From Streptomyces canus 299MFChir4.1 (GTDB taxonomy: Bacteria > Actinomycetota > Actinomycetes > Streptomycetales > Streptomycetaceae), in contig NZ_KB911600.1 in the NCBI RefSeq assembly GCF_000383615.1, forward strand, positions 62,001 to 126,000: a DNA stretch of 64,000 nucleotides, read 5' to 3'. The notes below the pieces were generated by a model, which was given only the letters and a program-made list of their open reading frames with translations, did no database searches and was not told the origin of the DNA. Both the position numbers and the translations under genes were made by a program. Positions 47,314 through 57,125 of this stretch are shown here, piece after piece; position 1 is the first letter of the stretch, and each line of letters starts with the position of its first letter.

Positions 47314-49307
47314 TGATCCAGGCCTTCGGACTGACCAGCAATTCCCGCAAGGACCTTCCGCCCGCGGTCGACGACGTGTCCTTCGAAGCCCCGGCGGGCC
47401 GCGTCACCGCGCTTCTCGGAGCGTCGGGCGCGGGCAAGACGACGGCGCTCAGACTGATGCTCGAACTCCAACAGGGCCGTGGCCTGACCTACTTCAAGGG
47501 TCGCCCGCTGCATCGCATCGCGCACCCCTCGCGAGAGGTCGGCGTCCTCCTGGGCGAGGTGCCCGGCCATCCCGCGCGCACGGTCCGCGGACATCTGCGC
47601 ATGCTGTGCGCCGCGGCCGGCGTCCCGGTCCGGCGCGCGGACGAAGTACTCGAAGTGGTGGGCCTGGTCAGCCTGCGCGACGAGCGGCTCGGCACTCTGT
47701 CGCGTGGCATGGACCGCCGCCTGGGCCTGGCCTGCGTCCTGTTGCCGGACCCGCACACACTCGTGCTGGACGCTCCGGCCGACGGGCTCTCCGCTCGTGA
47801 GAGCCACTGGCTGCACGGCATGCTGCGAGCGCACGCCGCCCAGGGCGGCACGGTCCTCTTCACCACGGCCGAGCCCAAAGAGGCCGCGCGCGCCGCAGAT
47901 CACGTCATCACGCTCGAGCAGGGCAGGCTCGTCGCCGACCAGGCGGCCGCGGAGTTCGCCCGCACCAGACTCCGTCCCCGTGTCGCCGTCCGTACCCCCC
48001 ATGCCGTCCGCCTCGCCGCCCTGCTCACCAAGGAGGCCCGCACGGCTCACCGCTCCGTCGAAGTCGTCCGGGAAGGGGGCAACCGTCTGTCCGTGTACGG
48101 CAGTACATGTGCCGACGTCGGCGAGACGGCCTTCAGGCACGGCGTCCTGGTGCACCAACTCGCCGACGAGATCGGGGACATGGGGCCCGGAGCGGATCTG
48201 TTTCCCGGTGAGATGGCGGAAGCGGCACAGGCGGCGTGGGAGAGCGTCACGGGACCGGAGTCCGGGCTCGCCGGCAATGAGGCTGCCGGAGTGGCGGCGA
48301 CGGCAGTGCGAGGAGGTCAGGCGCACGACAACCCCTCAGCGCCGGGCGGCTCGCACCCGCACGGTGAGCGGGTGCCCGCCGACCGGGGCGCGCCCGGTGA
48401 CCAGGCGGCACACTGCGGTCCGGACCCCGGCAGCGGTCCGGCCGTGGGAAGCGGTGACGCCGCTCTGGGCCCCGCCGTCGTCTCCAGGCCCCCCGCCCCC
48501 CTGCCCTCCCTCCCGCCCCCCATCTCCGTCAGGTCCGCCCCCAGCCCCTTGCGCCCTCTGCGCTACGAACTGCGCCGCGCGGCAGGGATCGGCACCGGGT
48601 TCCTCACCGTCGCCGTCGTGCTCGTCGCGTCCGCCCTTACCGCCGTACTCCTGGCACGCGTCGGTCACACCCCGCAGGCGCGTCTGCTGGCCGCCTGGCC
48701 GAGGGAGCTGCCGCTGCCCCCGGCCGCGCTCGGGGCCGGACTGCTCGGTGCACTCGCGTTCGGCGACGAGTTCCGCCACCCCGCCCTGGCCGCGGATCGC
48801 GGCACCGTGCCCCGTCGGCTGGGCCTGCTCACCGCGAAACTCGCCGTCGCCACCGTCACCGCGCTTGCTCTCGCTTTTCTCACGGTGGGCTGTGACGCCG
48901 AAGTGCTCTATCTCGTCTACGGACGGGAACTCACGGAAGTTCCCGCGGACTGGCTGGCGCTGAGCGCGAGTTGGTTCGGGCTCGTGGTCGGTTGTGCCTG
49001 GTCCGGCGTCCTGGCCGCCGGCGTGTTCCGGTCCACCACGGCCGGGCTCGCGGCGGTGGTCGCCGTGCCCGTTCTCGTCGTACCCCTCGTACAAAGAGCC
49101 CTCGAGGGGGCGTCCGTGCGAGCGGCGGCGGGTTTTCCCGCGCGGCTGCGCGAGGTCTTCCTGCTGCAGTGGCCCTTCGGCGGAGAGCGCTATCTCGTCG
49201 GAGCGGTGCGGGTGATCGCCCAACCGGTGGGCGGGGCACTGGCGTTGTCGCTGACCGCTCTGCTGTGCGCATATCTGCTCACCACCCTGCGTGGCAGGGT
49301 CCGATGA
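47313..49307 (+). CDS. ABC ATPase fused to membrane domain, degenerate Walker B
   Basis: A 664-residue protein. Residues 5-205 are an ABC ATPase: Walker A GASGAGKT at 36-43, signature region LSRGMDRR (usually LSGGQ-R) and Walker B HTLVLDAPADGLS, where the catalytic Glu after D153 is Ala154. A low-complexity Pro/Gly linker (about 330-405) leads to a C-terminal membrane part (about 410-664) with about six hydrophobic segments. It resembles the export-type ATPase-permease fusions of streptomycetes. It lies directly upstream of whiH; the end-to-start gap is 162 bp. ATP hydrolysis may be slow or absent. Confidence 0.8.
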   Translation: MIQAFGLTSNSRKDLPPAVDDVSFEAPAGRVTALLGASGAGKTTALRLMLELQQGRGLTYFKGRPLHRIAHPSREVGVLLGEVPGHPARTVRGHLRMLCAAAGVPVRRADEVLEVVGLVSLRDERLGTLSRGMDRRLGLACVLLPDPHTLVLDAPADGLSARESHWLHGMLRAHAAQGGTVLFTTAEPKEAARAADHVITLEQGRLVADQAAAEFARTRLRPRVAVRTPHAVRLAALLTKEARTAHRSVEVVREGGNRLSVYGSTCADVGETAFRHGVLVHQLADEIGDMGPGADLFPGEMAEAAQAAWESVTGPESGLAGNEAAGVAATAVRGGQAHDNPSAPGGSHPHGERVPADRGAPGDQAAHCGPDPGSGPAVGSGDAALGPAVVSRPPAPLPSLPPPISVRSAPSPLRPLRYELRRAAGIGTGFLTVAVVLVASALTAVLLARVGHTPQARLLAAWPRELPLPPAALGAGLLGALAFGDEFRHPALAADRGTVPRRLGLLTAKLAVATVTALALAFLTVGCDAEVLYLVYGRELTEVPADWLALSASWFGLVVGCAWSGVLAAGVFRSTTAGLAAVVAVPVLVVPLVQRALEGASVRAAAGFPARLREVFLLQWPFGGERYLVGAVRVIAQPVGGALALSLTALLCAYLLTTLRGRVR

Positions 49308-49370
49308 CGACCGCCCGTGCGCTTCCGGTCCCGACCTGCGCACAACTTCCCGACGAAAGCGCATTTCTTT

Positions 49371-49377
49371 CCGATAA
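49371..49377 (+). promoter_or_regulatory. WhiG-type -10 element of whiH
   Basis: CCGATAA matches the -10 of the sporulation sigma factor WhiG (consensus GCCGATAA). It is about 92 bp upstream of the whiH GTG. A clean TAAA -35 at the usual spacing is not seen; GAAA (49355-49358) is closer than ideal. whiH of S. coelicolor is known to depend on WhiG. Confidence 0.55.
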
Positions 49378-49469
49378 GGCGTCAATTGCGACGGGGTGAG
49401 CGATCACCCTTTCGTGTGCTTTTCACCAAAGACCTCAAGGGAGTTGGAGGCGGCGCCGACAAAGGATCC

Positions 49470-50357
49470 GTGAGTACCCTTGCGCACACCATGATGACCG
49501 CCGCCCGCTCCGCCGACTCCGGTCTGGCCGGCCCGGGCGATCTCGACCGCTACTCCTACGCCGAGGCCCCGGCCGCAGGCCGCGTCGGAGCCTCCGTCTG
49601 GGACGGCTCGGACCCGGAGCTGGGCCGCGTGGGCCGACGGGCCGCGGGCAGCCGCGGGCGCGGACTGCACGGCCAACTCGTCCAGCAACTCGGCCAGATG
49701 ATCGTCTCCGGTGACCTGGGGGCCGACCGGCCGCTGGTCCCCGAGGAGATCGGCCAGCGTTTCGAGGTCTCCCGTACCGTGGTCCGTGAGTCGCTCCGCG
49801 TCCTGGAGGCCAAGGGGCTGGTCAGTGCCCGCCCGAACGTCGGCACGCGCGTGCGTCCCGTCAGCGACTGGAACCTGCTGGACCCGGACATCATCGAATG
49901 GCGGGCTTACGGGCCGCAGCGCGACGACCAGCGCCGCGAGCTGAGCGAGCTGCGCTGGACGATCGAGCCGCTCGCCGCGCGCCTGGCCGCGGGACATGGC
50001 CGGGAGGATGTCCAGCAGCGCCTCGGTGACATGGTCGAGATCATGGGGCACGCCATGAGCCAGGGTGACGCGCTCACCTTCTCCCGTGCCGACGCCGAGT
50101 TCCATGCCCTGCTCATCCAGCTCGCGGGCAACCGCATGCTGGAGCATCTGTCCGGGATCGTCTCCGCCGCCCTCCAGGTCTCCGGGAACCCGGTCACCGG
50201 CTGTGACCGGCCGAACGAGACGTCCTTGGCGCATCACGGACGTATCGTCGACGCCCTCGCCACCGGCGATGCCGCGGCGGCCGAAGCGGCCATGCGTCAA
50301 CTGCTCACCGTTCATCCCGAGGTCGAGCGTGTGGTGCCGGCGCCGCGCGAGCACTGA
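49470..50357 (+). CDS. whiH: Sporulation regulator WhiH (GntR family)
   Basis: A 295-residue FadR-type GntR regulator needed for sporulation septation in aerial hyphae. The DNA-binding region (about 58-125) has HGQLVQQLGQMIVSGDLG, RFEVSRTVVRESLRVLEAKGLV and SARPNVGTRVRP, the recognition and wing parts. The ligand-binding C-terminal domain contains RADAEFHALLIQLAGN and AHHGRIVDAL. Length equals that of S. coelicolor WhiH, and the downstream neighbour hrdB confirms the identity. GTG at 49470 with AAAGGA upstream. Confidence 0.94.
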   Translation: MSTLAHTMMTAARSADSGLAGPGDLDRYSYAEAPAAGRVGASVWDGSDPELGRVGRRAAGSRGRGLHGQLVQQLGQMIVSGDLGADRPLVPEEIGQRFEVSRTVVRESLRVLEAKGLVSARPNVGTRVRPVSDWNLLDPDIIEWRAYGPQRDDQRRELSELRWTIEPLAARLAAGHGREDVQQRLGDMVEIMGHAMSQGDALTFSRADAEFHALLIQLAGNRMLEHLSGIVSAALQVSGNPVTGCDRPNETSLAHHGRIVDALATGDAAAAEAAMRQLLTVHPEVERVVPAPREH

Positions 50358-50778
50358 CCGCGCACCGCGGACGGCGCGGTCGAGGATGTCCTTCTCCTCC
50401 TGCGGCATCGTCCGGCCGCCGAGCCGTCTCCGTCGGACTCCGCGGGATCTCCAGGGATCCTGCGGGTCCGACGGTGCGGTGACGGCACCCCGAGGCTCTG
50501 CTGGCCCGAACGGACGCGTGACCTTGTCTGTCCGTGTCTGACCGTTTTTGACTGCTTACGGGGTGTGACTCGGGCCACGCAGATTGGGCGTAACGCTCGC
50601 GGGAACAGCGCGATGACCTAAGAGGTGACAGCCGCGGAGGGAATACGGACGCCGTTTCAGGCGCTGTGAGTCCTCCCGGCCCCCGCCCGCGCCGTCGGCC
50701 ACTCCCAGGCCGGTGGTCGGCTCCTGTCCGCTGTGGACGGGGCCGGAAGCCGTTTTCCAACGTTCCGAGAGGTTGTTC
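50358..50778. other. Spacer whiH-hrdB, holds hrdB promoters
   Basis: 421 bp with no gene on either strand. GC skew and short elements suggest more than one promoter, as expected for hrdB. Confidence 0.5.
50601..50627 (+). promoter_or_regulatory. Candidate SigR-like promoter of hrdB
   Basis: GGGAAC (50601-50606), N18, GTG (50625-50627). This is close to the SigR consensus GGGAAT-N18-GTT; a SigR-dependent hrdB promoter is known in S. coelicolor. About 150 bp upstream of the start. Confidence 0.5.
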
Positions 50779-52317
<1,539 letters not shown>

Positions 52318-52336
52318 GCCGTCGTCGTACGACACC

Positions 52337-52370
52337 GAAGGCCCGGTCCCTCCTCGGGGGCCGGGCCTTC
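52337..52370 (+). terminator. Terminator after hrdB
   Basis: GAAGGCCCGG (52337-52346) and its perfect complement (52361-52370), with inner CCC/GGG pairs. Confidence 0.85.
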
Positions 52371-52437
52371 GTGCTGCGCGCACAGGCGCCCTGCATGACT
52401 CTGGGTTTCCGATCACCACCCGGAGTGAGGAGCATGC

Positions 52438-53301
52438 ATGCGTCACCCCATTGCCCGGGCGCTGGCCCGGCCGCTGATTCTGGCAGCCGTGGCGGCGGCC
52501 ATACCGCTGGCGTCGGCCGCCCCCGTGGCCGCCGACAGCGTCGTCCTCGGGGGATTCCCCGTCGACGTGTCCAAGGCGCCCTGGACGGTGGCCCTGTCCA
52601 GCCGTGACCGGTTCGGAGGTACGCGCGCCGGGCAGTTCTGCGGCGGTGTCGCCGTCGGCCGGACCACGGTGCTCACCGCGGCCCACTGCATGAACGAGGA
52701 CGTTCTGGGGGCACCGGCCGAGCAGGTGAGGGATTTCCGTGTCATCGCGGCCCGTACGGATCTGCTCTCGGACCAGGGCAAGGAGATCGCCATACGTGGA
52801 GCCTGGGTGAATCCCGGCTACGACCCGCAGAGCAACGCCGGGGACTTCGCCGTCCTCACCCTCGCCGAGCCGCTGCCGCAGAACGCGGTCGTCGCCATGG
52901 CGGCCGCCGGTGACGCCGCGTACGAGCCGGGAACCGGCGCCACGGTGTACGGCTGGGGTGATGTCACGGGCGGCGGCGACTACGCGCGCAGTCTGCGGGC
53001 GGCGAACGTGCACGTACTGGCCGACGCTGACTGCGAGACGGCTTATCCGGGCGGCGCCGAGGGCACCTACCGCGCCGACAGCATGCTGTGCGCCGGAGAC
53101 GACTCGGGTGGTCGTGACGCCTGCCAGGGGGACAGCGGTGGGCCGCTGGTGGCCCGGGGGAAGCTGATCGGGCTGGTGTCGTGGGGGAGCGGCTGCGGGC
53201 GAGCGGGCCGACCCGGTGTCTACGCCCGTGTGTCCGACGTCACGCGGACGCTGGACTGGGACGGTCGCAACGCGGCCGACCGACGCCGGGGGACCGCGTG
53301 A
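52438..53301 (+). CDS. Secreted trypsin-like serine protease
   Basis: A 287-residue S1 protease. Signal peptide LILAAVAAAIPLASAAPVAA (about 12-31); the mature enzyme begins near VVLGGFPVD. Triad: His in LTAAHCM, Asp in AGDFAVLTL, Ser in GDSGGP; an Asp in GGRDACQ at the S1 position predicts cleavage after Lys/Arg. Six cysteines fit trypsin-like disulfides. ATG at 52438 with AGGAG upstream. A perfect terminator separates it from the convergent Zn-finger gene. Confidence 0.9.
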   Translation: MRHPIARALARPLILAAVAAAIPLASAAPVAADSVVLGGFPVDVSKAPWTVALSSRDRFGGTRAGQFCGGVAVGRTTVLTAAHCMNEDVLGAPAEQVRDFRVIAARTDLLSDQGKEIAIRGAWVNPGYDPQSNAGDFAVLTLAEPLPQNAVVAMAAAGDAAYEPGTGATVYGWGDVTGGGDYARSLRAANVHVLADADCETAYPGGAEGTYRADSMLCAGDDSGGRDACQGDSGGPLVARGKLIGLVSWGSGCGRAGRPGVYARVSDVTRTLDWDGRNAADRRRGTA

Positions 53302-53341
53302 CAGCCCCTCGGGGGCGCTGAGCGCCTCGTGAAGGCATGAG

Positions 53342-53380
53342 CAAGGGCGGCTGCCCCTGGGAGCAGGGCAGCCGCCCTTG
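53342..53380. terminator. Bidirectional terminator
   Basis: Perfect 15-bp arms (53342-53356, 53366-53380), 9-nt loop, between convergent genes. Confidence 0.85.
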
Positions 53381-53422
53381 TGCCGGCCTGTGCCGGAGCT
53401 GGCTCGTCGTGGACGCGAAGTG

Positions 53423-53653
53423 TCAGCGCTCTTCTTCTGATACGGATGCGGGAACGGCCGTGAGCCGCTCCGTCTCGTCCTGTATCTCAGCGGCGATCTT
53501 CTTGAGTTCCGGCTCGAACTTGCGACCGTGGTGGGCGCAGAAGAGCAGTTCTCCGCCGCTGAGCAGCACGACGCGCACGTACGCCTGGGCGCCGCAGCGG
53601 TCGCAGCGGTCAGCGGCCGTCAGCGGGCTCGCGGGGGTCAGAACAGTAGTCAC
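53423..53653 (-). CDS. Small zinc-ribbon-like protein (DUF7455 type)
   Basis: A 76-residue protein with CDRCGAQAYVRV (CxxC) and LFCAHHGRKFEPEL (CxHH), a putative zinc-binding pair joined by a beta hairpin, then a helical acidic C-terminus. GTG start with GAGG upstream. This small family is conserved beside hrdB in streptomycetes; function unknown. Confidence 0.8.
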   Translation of the reverse strand: MTTVLTPASPLTAADRCDRCGAQAYVRVVLLSGGELLFCAHHGRKFEPELKKIAAEIQDETERLTAVPASVSEEER

Positions 53654-53694
53654 GTCGCCTCTTCTCTAGCTCGACGAGCTGTCGTACCAGGGTC

Positions 53695-53722
53695 AACATC
53701 CAACCAGCCCCAAAACGTTCCC
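53695..53722 (-). promoter_or_regulatory. Candidate SigR-like promoter of zinc-ribbon gene
   Basis: On the minus strand GGGAAC (53722-53717), N19, GTT (53697-53695), about 42 bp upstream of the GTG. One base longer than the preferred spacing. Confidence 0.35.
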
Positions 53723-54095
53723 GCTCGGGGCTTCACCCAGAGAGAAATTTTCCAGGCGGCCGGCTGCTGCCGGTTTGGCGGCGAATGTGCCGTATTGCGT
53801 GTCTGTGTGTCTTACGGTTTCGCGCTGTCGGTCAAGGTCGGTCCTCCCGGCTGGGTTGCCGGTTGTTCATGAGGACGTGCCCGGAGCCTAAATGGTTCAT
53901 GCCCCCAAGGGAACGTGATATGTACTTCACCCCATCGAGGGATCGAACAGGCATGCGACCCTGGACTACTCTGTGTTTCCGCACGAGGGTGGCGTTACAA
54001 CGGCTCTACCAGGCCTCGGTACCCTCTTGGCGGCGACCGAAGCCGCGCCCTTACCCACAAGGGCCCCACTTGAAATTCAGCGAGGAGCGAACCGC
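53723..54095. other. Spacer before parE
   Basis: About 370 bp without a gene. Lower GC at 53880-53960; TACTCT at 53966-53971 could be the -10 of parE. Confidence 0.4.
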
Positions 54096-56219
54096 GTGAC
54101 CGCCGAGACGTCCGTGCCGTCCACAGCTCTGCTGGCAGGAGCAGACCGGGACGGGTCCAACTACACCGCGCGGCACCTGCTCGTCCTCGAGGGGCTCGAG
54201 GCCGTACGCAAGCGCCCTGGTATGTACATCGGATCAACCGACAGCCGTGGCTTGATGCACTGTCTGTGGGAGATCATCGACAACTCCGTCGACGAGGCCC
54301 TGGGCGGATACTGCGACCACATCGACGTGATCCTCCACGACGACGCCTCCGTGGAGGTCCGGGACAACGGCCGGGGCATCCCGGTCGACGTCGAGCCCAA
54401 GACGGGCCTGTCCGGCGTCGAGGTCGTCATGACCAAGCTGCACGCCGGCGGCAAGTTCGGCGGTGGCTCGTACGCCGCCTCCGGCGGTCTGCACGGCGTG
54501 GGCGCCTCCGTGGTGAACGCCCTGTCGGCACGGCTGGACGTGGAGGTGGACCGCGCCGGCAACACCCACGCGATCAGCTTCCGGCGCGGTGTGCCGGGTG
54601 CCTTCGCGGCGAACGGCCCCGACGCCAAGTTCGACGCCGAGAGCGGCCTGCGCAAGACCAAGAGGATCCCCAAGACCCGGACCGGCACGCGCGTGCGGTA
54701 CTGGGCCGACCGGCAGATCTTCCTCAAGGACGCCAAGCTCTCCCTGGACAACCTCCACCAGCGCGCTCGCCAGACCGCCTTCCTGGTGCCCGGCCTGACC
54801 ATCGTCGTCCGTGACGAGTACGGCCTGGGCGAAGGCGGCAGCAAGGGCGAGGAGTCGTTCCGTTTCGACGGGGGCATCAGCGAGTTCTGCGAGTACCTGG
54901 CCTCCGACAAGCCGGTCAACGACGTCCTCCGCTTCTCCGGTCAGGGAAGCTTCAAGGAGACCGTCCCGGTCCTCGACGACCACGGCCAGATGACGCCCAC
55001 CGAGGTCACCCGCGAACTCGGCGTGGACGTCGCGATGCGCTGGGGGACCGGCTACGACACGACCCTGAGGTCGTTCGTCAACATCATCGCCACTCCCAAG
55101 GGCGGCACCCACGTCGCCGGCTTCGAGCAGGCCGTCACCAAGACGATGAACGAGGTGCTGCGCGCCAAGAAGCTGCTGCGTGTCGCCGAGGACGACATCG
55201 TCAAGGACGACGCTCTCGAGGGCCTGACCGCGGTCGTCACCGTTCGTCTCGCCGAGCCGCAGTTCGAGGGTCAGACCAAGGAGGTCCTCGGTACCTCGGC
55301 GGCCCGCCGCATCGTGAACACCGTGATCTCCAAGGAGCTCAAGGCGTTCCTGACGTCCACGAAGCGGGATGCCGCGGCCCAGGCCCGGGTCGTCATGGAG
55401 AAGGCGGTCGCCGCCGCACGCACGCGCATCGCGGCCCGCCAGCACAAGGACGCACAGCGCCGCAAGACGGCTCTGGAGACCTCCTCGCTGCCCGCCAAGC
55501 TCGCCGACTGCCGCAGTGACGACGTGGACCGCAGCGAACTGTTCATCGTCGAGGGCGACTCCGCGCTCGGTACCGCGAAGCTCGCCCGGAACTCCGAGTT
55601 CCAGGCGCTGCTGCCCATCCGGGGAAAGATCCTCAACGTCCAGAAGTCGTCCGTCACCGACATGCTGAAGAACGTCGAGTGCGGTGCGATCATCCAGGTC
55701 ATAGGAGCGGGGTCCGGCCGGACCTTCGACATCGACGCGGCGCGCTACGGCAAGATCATCATGATGACCGACGCCGACGTCGACGGCTCTCACATCCGGT
55801 GCCTGCTGCTGACGCTGTTCCAGCGGTACATGCGGCCCATGGTCGAGGCGGGCCGGGTCTTCGCCGCTGTGCCGCCGCTGCACCGCATCGAGCTGGTCCA
55901 GCCGAAGAAGGGGCAGGACAAGTACGTCTACACGTACTCGGACCGTGAGCTGCGCGAGAAACTGCTGGAGTTCCAGAGCAAGGGGGTCCGGTACAAGGAC
56001 TCCATCCAGCGGTACAAGGGTCTCGGCGAGATGGACGCCGACCAGCTGGCCGAGACGACCATGGACCCGCGGCACCGGACCCTGCGGCGGATCAACCTCG
56101 CCGATCTGGAGGCCGCCGAGCAGGTCTTCGATCTGCTGATGGGCAACGACGTGGCGCCGCGGAAGGAGTTCATCTCGGGCTCGGCGGCGACGCTGGATCG
56201 GTCGCGTATCGACGCGTAG
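54096..56219 (+). CDS. parE: DNA topoisomerase IV subunit B
   Basis: A 707-residue type IIA topoisomerase ATPase subunit. N-terminal GHKL domain: EGLEAVRKRPGMYIG, WEIIDNSVDEALGG, DNGRGIPVD and GLHGVGASVVNALS. The transducer and TOPRIM follow with EGDSALGTAKLARNSEFQALLPIRGKILN, where L replaces the G of GyrB (EGDSAGG), and MTDADVDGSHI with the metal-binding aspartates. That L supports ParE over GyrB. GTG at 54096 with GAGGAG upstream. parC is not in the window. Confidence 0.93.
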   Translation: MTAETSVPSTALLAGADRDGSNYTARHLLVLEGLEAVRKRPGMYIGSTDSRGLMHCLWEIIDNSVDEALGGYCDHIDVILHDDASVEVRDNGRGIPVDVEPKTGLSGVEVVMTKLHAGGKFGGGSYAASGGLHGVGASVVNALSARLDVEVDRAGNTHAISFRRGVPGAFAANGPDAKFDAESGLRKTKRIPKTRTGTRVRYWADRQIFLKDAKLSLDNLHQRARQTAFLVPGLTIVVRDEYGLGEGGSKGEESFRFDGGISEFCEYLASDKPVNDVLRFSGQGSFKETVPVLDDHGQMTPTEVTRELGVDVAMRWGTGYDTTLRSFVNIIATPKGGTHVAGFEQAVTKTMNEVLRAKKLLRVAEDDIVKDDALEGLTAVVTVRLAEPQFEGQTKEVLGTSAARRIVNTVISKELKAFLTSTKRDAAAQARVVMEKAVAAARTRIAARQHKDAQRRKTALETSSLPAKLADCRSDDVDRSELFIVEGDSALGTAKLARNSEFQALLPIRGKILNVQKSSVTDMLKNVECGAIIQVIGAGSGRTFDIDAARYGKIIMMTDADVDGSHIRCLLLTLFQRYMRPMVEAGRVFAAVPPLHRIELVQPKKGQDKYVYTYSDRELREKLLEFQSKGVRYKDSIQRYKGLGEMDADQLAETTMDPRHRTLRRINLADLEAAEQVFDLLMGNDVAPRKEFISGSAATLDRSRIDA

Positions 56220-56263
56220 CGCTGCGCTGAGCTTCGGCGGACGCCCTGGTCGGCCTGGGCCTG

Positions 56264-56317
56264 AGGCCTCCGTGTGGAAGAGGAGAATCATCCTCGCCGC
56301 ACGGAGGCCTTCGTTTT
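56264..56317 (+). terminator. Intrinsic terminator after parE
   Basis: AGGCCTCCGTG (56264-56274) and CACGGAGGCCT (56300-56310), perfect stem followed by TCGTTTT. Confidence 0.8.
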
Positions 56318-56445
56318 GCGTCGTGCCACCCGTTACGCCCGGCTGCCCCTTCACCGGGGGCGGGCGGCCCGTGGCAGGGCGGGAGAGGGCAGGCGGCAGC
56401 GGCCCGTGGCAGGACTGGCGCGGCGGCGTGGTCAGCCGTCGCGGC

Positions 56446-56506
56446 CCGGGTTCTCCACCCCTGGGTGGAGAACCCGGCAGCCTGGGAATCCACCCGTGAT
56501 CCACCC
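56446..56506. promoter_or_regulatory. 32-bp palindrome plus TCCACCC heptamers
   Basis: CCGGGTTCTCCACCC (56446-56460), two bases, then GGGTGGAGAACCCGG (56463-56477): perfect 15-bp arms. Two further direct TCCACCC copies follow at 56489-56495 and 56500-56506. It lies 95-155 bp upstream of the DUF1453-kinase-regulator operon and past the parE terminator. The arrangement (palindrome plus direct half-sites) looks like a regulator binding array. Confidence 0.6.
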
Positions 56507-56600
56507 CTGCTCCGATCTCCCGACCTGCGGATTTCCGTAGCTTCGAAGGTGTCGGCGGCGTCCGCTGCCGACAGACCCTTCCTCGCTCACGGAGGCTGTG

Positions 56601-57125
56601 ATGTCCGGGCTCGTCGACACGTTGCTGATCGTGGTCGCGGTGGTCGTGGTGATCGCCCGGCAGTTCCGGGCGAGCCGGATCGACACCGGGCGGCGCTGGT
56701 GGCTGCTGCCCGTCGTCCTGGCCGTCGTGGCCCTGCGCGAGCCAGGGCTGGTGGACGCCCAGCACCGCACGGCATCGATCGCCCTGCTCACCGTCGAACT
56801 CCTCACCGGCCTCGCCATCGGGGCCGGCTGGGCCTGGACGAGCCGTATATGGACGGAGCCGGACGGCGCGGTGTGGAGCAGGAGCACCAAGGCGAGCGGG
56901 GCTGTCTGGGCCGTCGGAATCGGACTGCGTGTCGGCCTCTTCGCGCTCGGCGCGGCCCTCGGCGTCCACCAGGACTCCTCCGCGCTGCTGCTCGCCCTCG
57001 CGGCCACCCTGCTCGTGCGCTCCGGGACCCTCGACTGGCGAGCGCGTTCCCTGAGCCCTGCCGCCGCACCCGCCCCGGCGTACGGTCAGCCCATGGTCCG
57101 CTCCTCGGGGAAGGAACGTGTGTGA
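56601..57125 (+). CDS. DUF1453 (CcdC-like) membrane protein
   Basis: A 174-residue protein with four to five TM segments: VDTLLIVVAVVVVIARQ, WWLLPVVLAVVAL, SIALLTVELLTGLAIGAGWAW, a GLRVGLFALGAALG segment and ALLLALAATLLVR. ATG at 56601 with GGAGGC upstream (a GTG sits one codon before). Its TGA overlaps the kinase's GTG (GTGTGA), so it is translationally coupled to the two-component pair and may sense or accompany the kinase signal. Confidence 0.82.
   Translation: MSGLVDTLLIVVAVVVVIARQFRASRIDTGRRWWLLPVVLAVVALREPGLVDAQHRTASIALLTVELLTGLAIGAGWAWTSRIWTEPDGAVWSRSTKASGAVWAVGIGLRVGLFALGAALGVHQDSSALLLALAATLLVRSGTLDWRARSLSPAAAPAPAYGQPMVRSSGKERV

Noticed and set aside
54234..56969. 911-residue minus-strand open frame
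   Set aside because: Antisense to parE.
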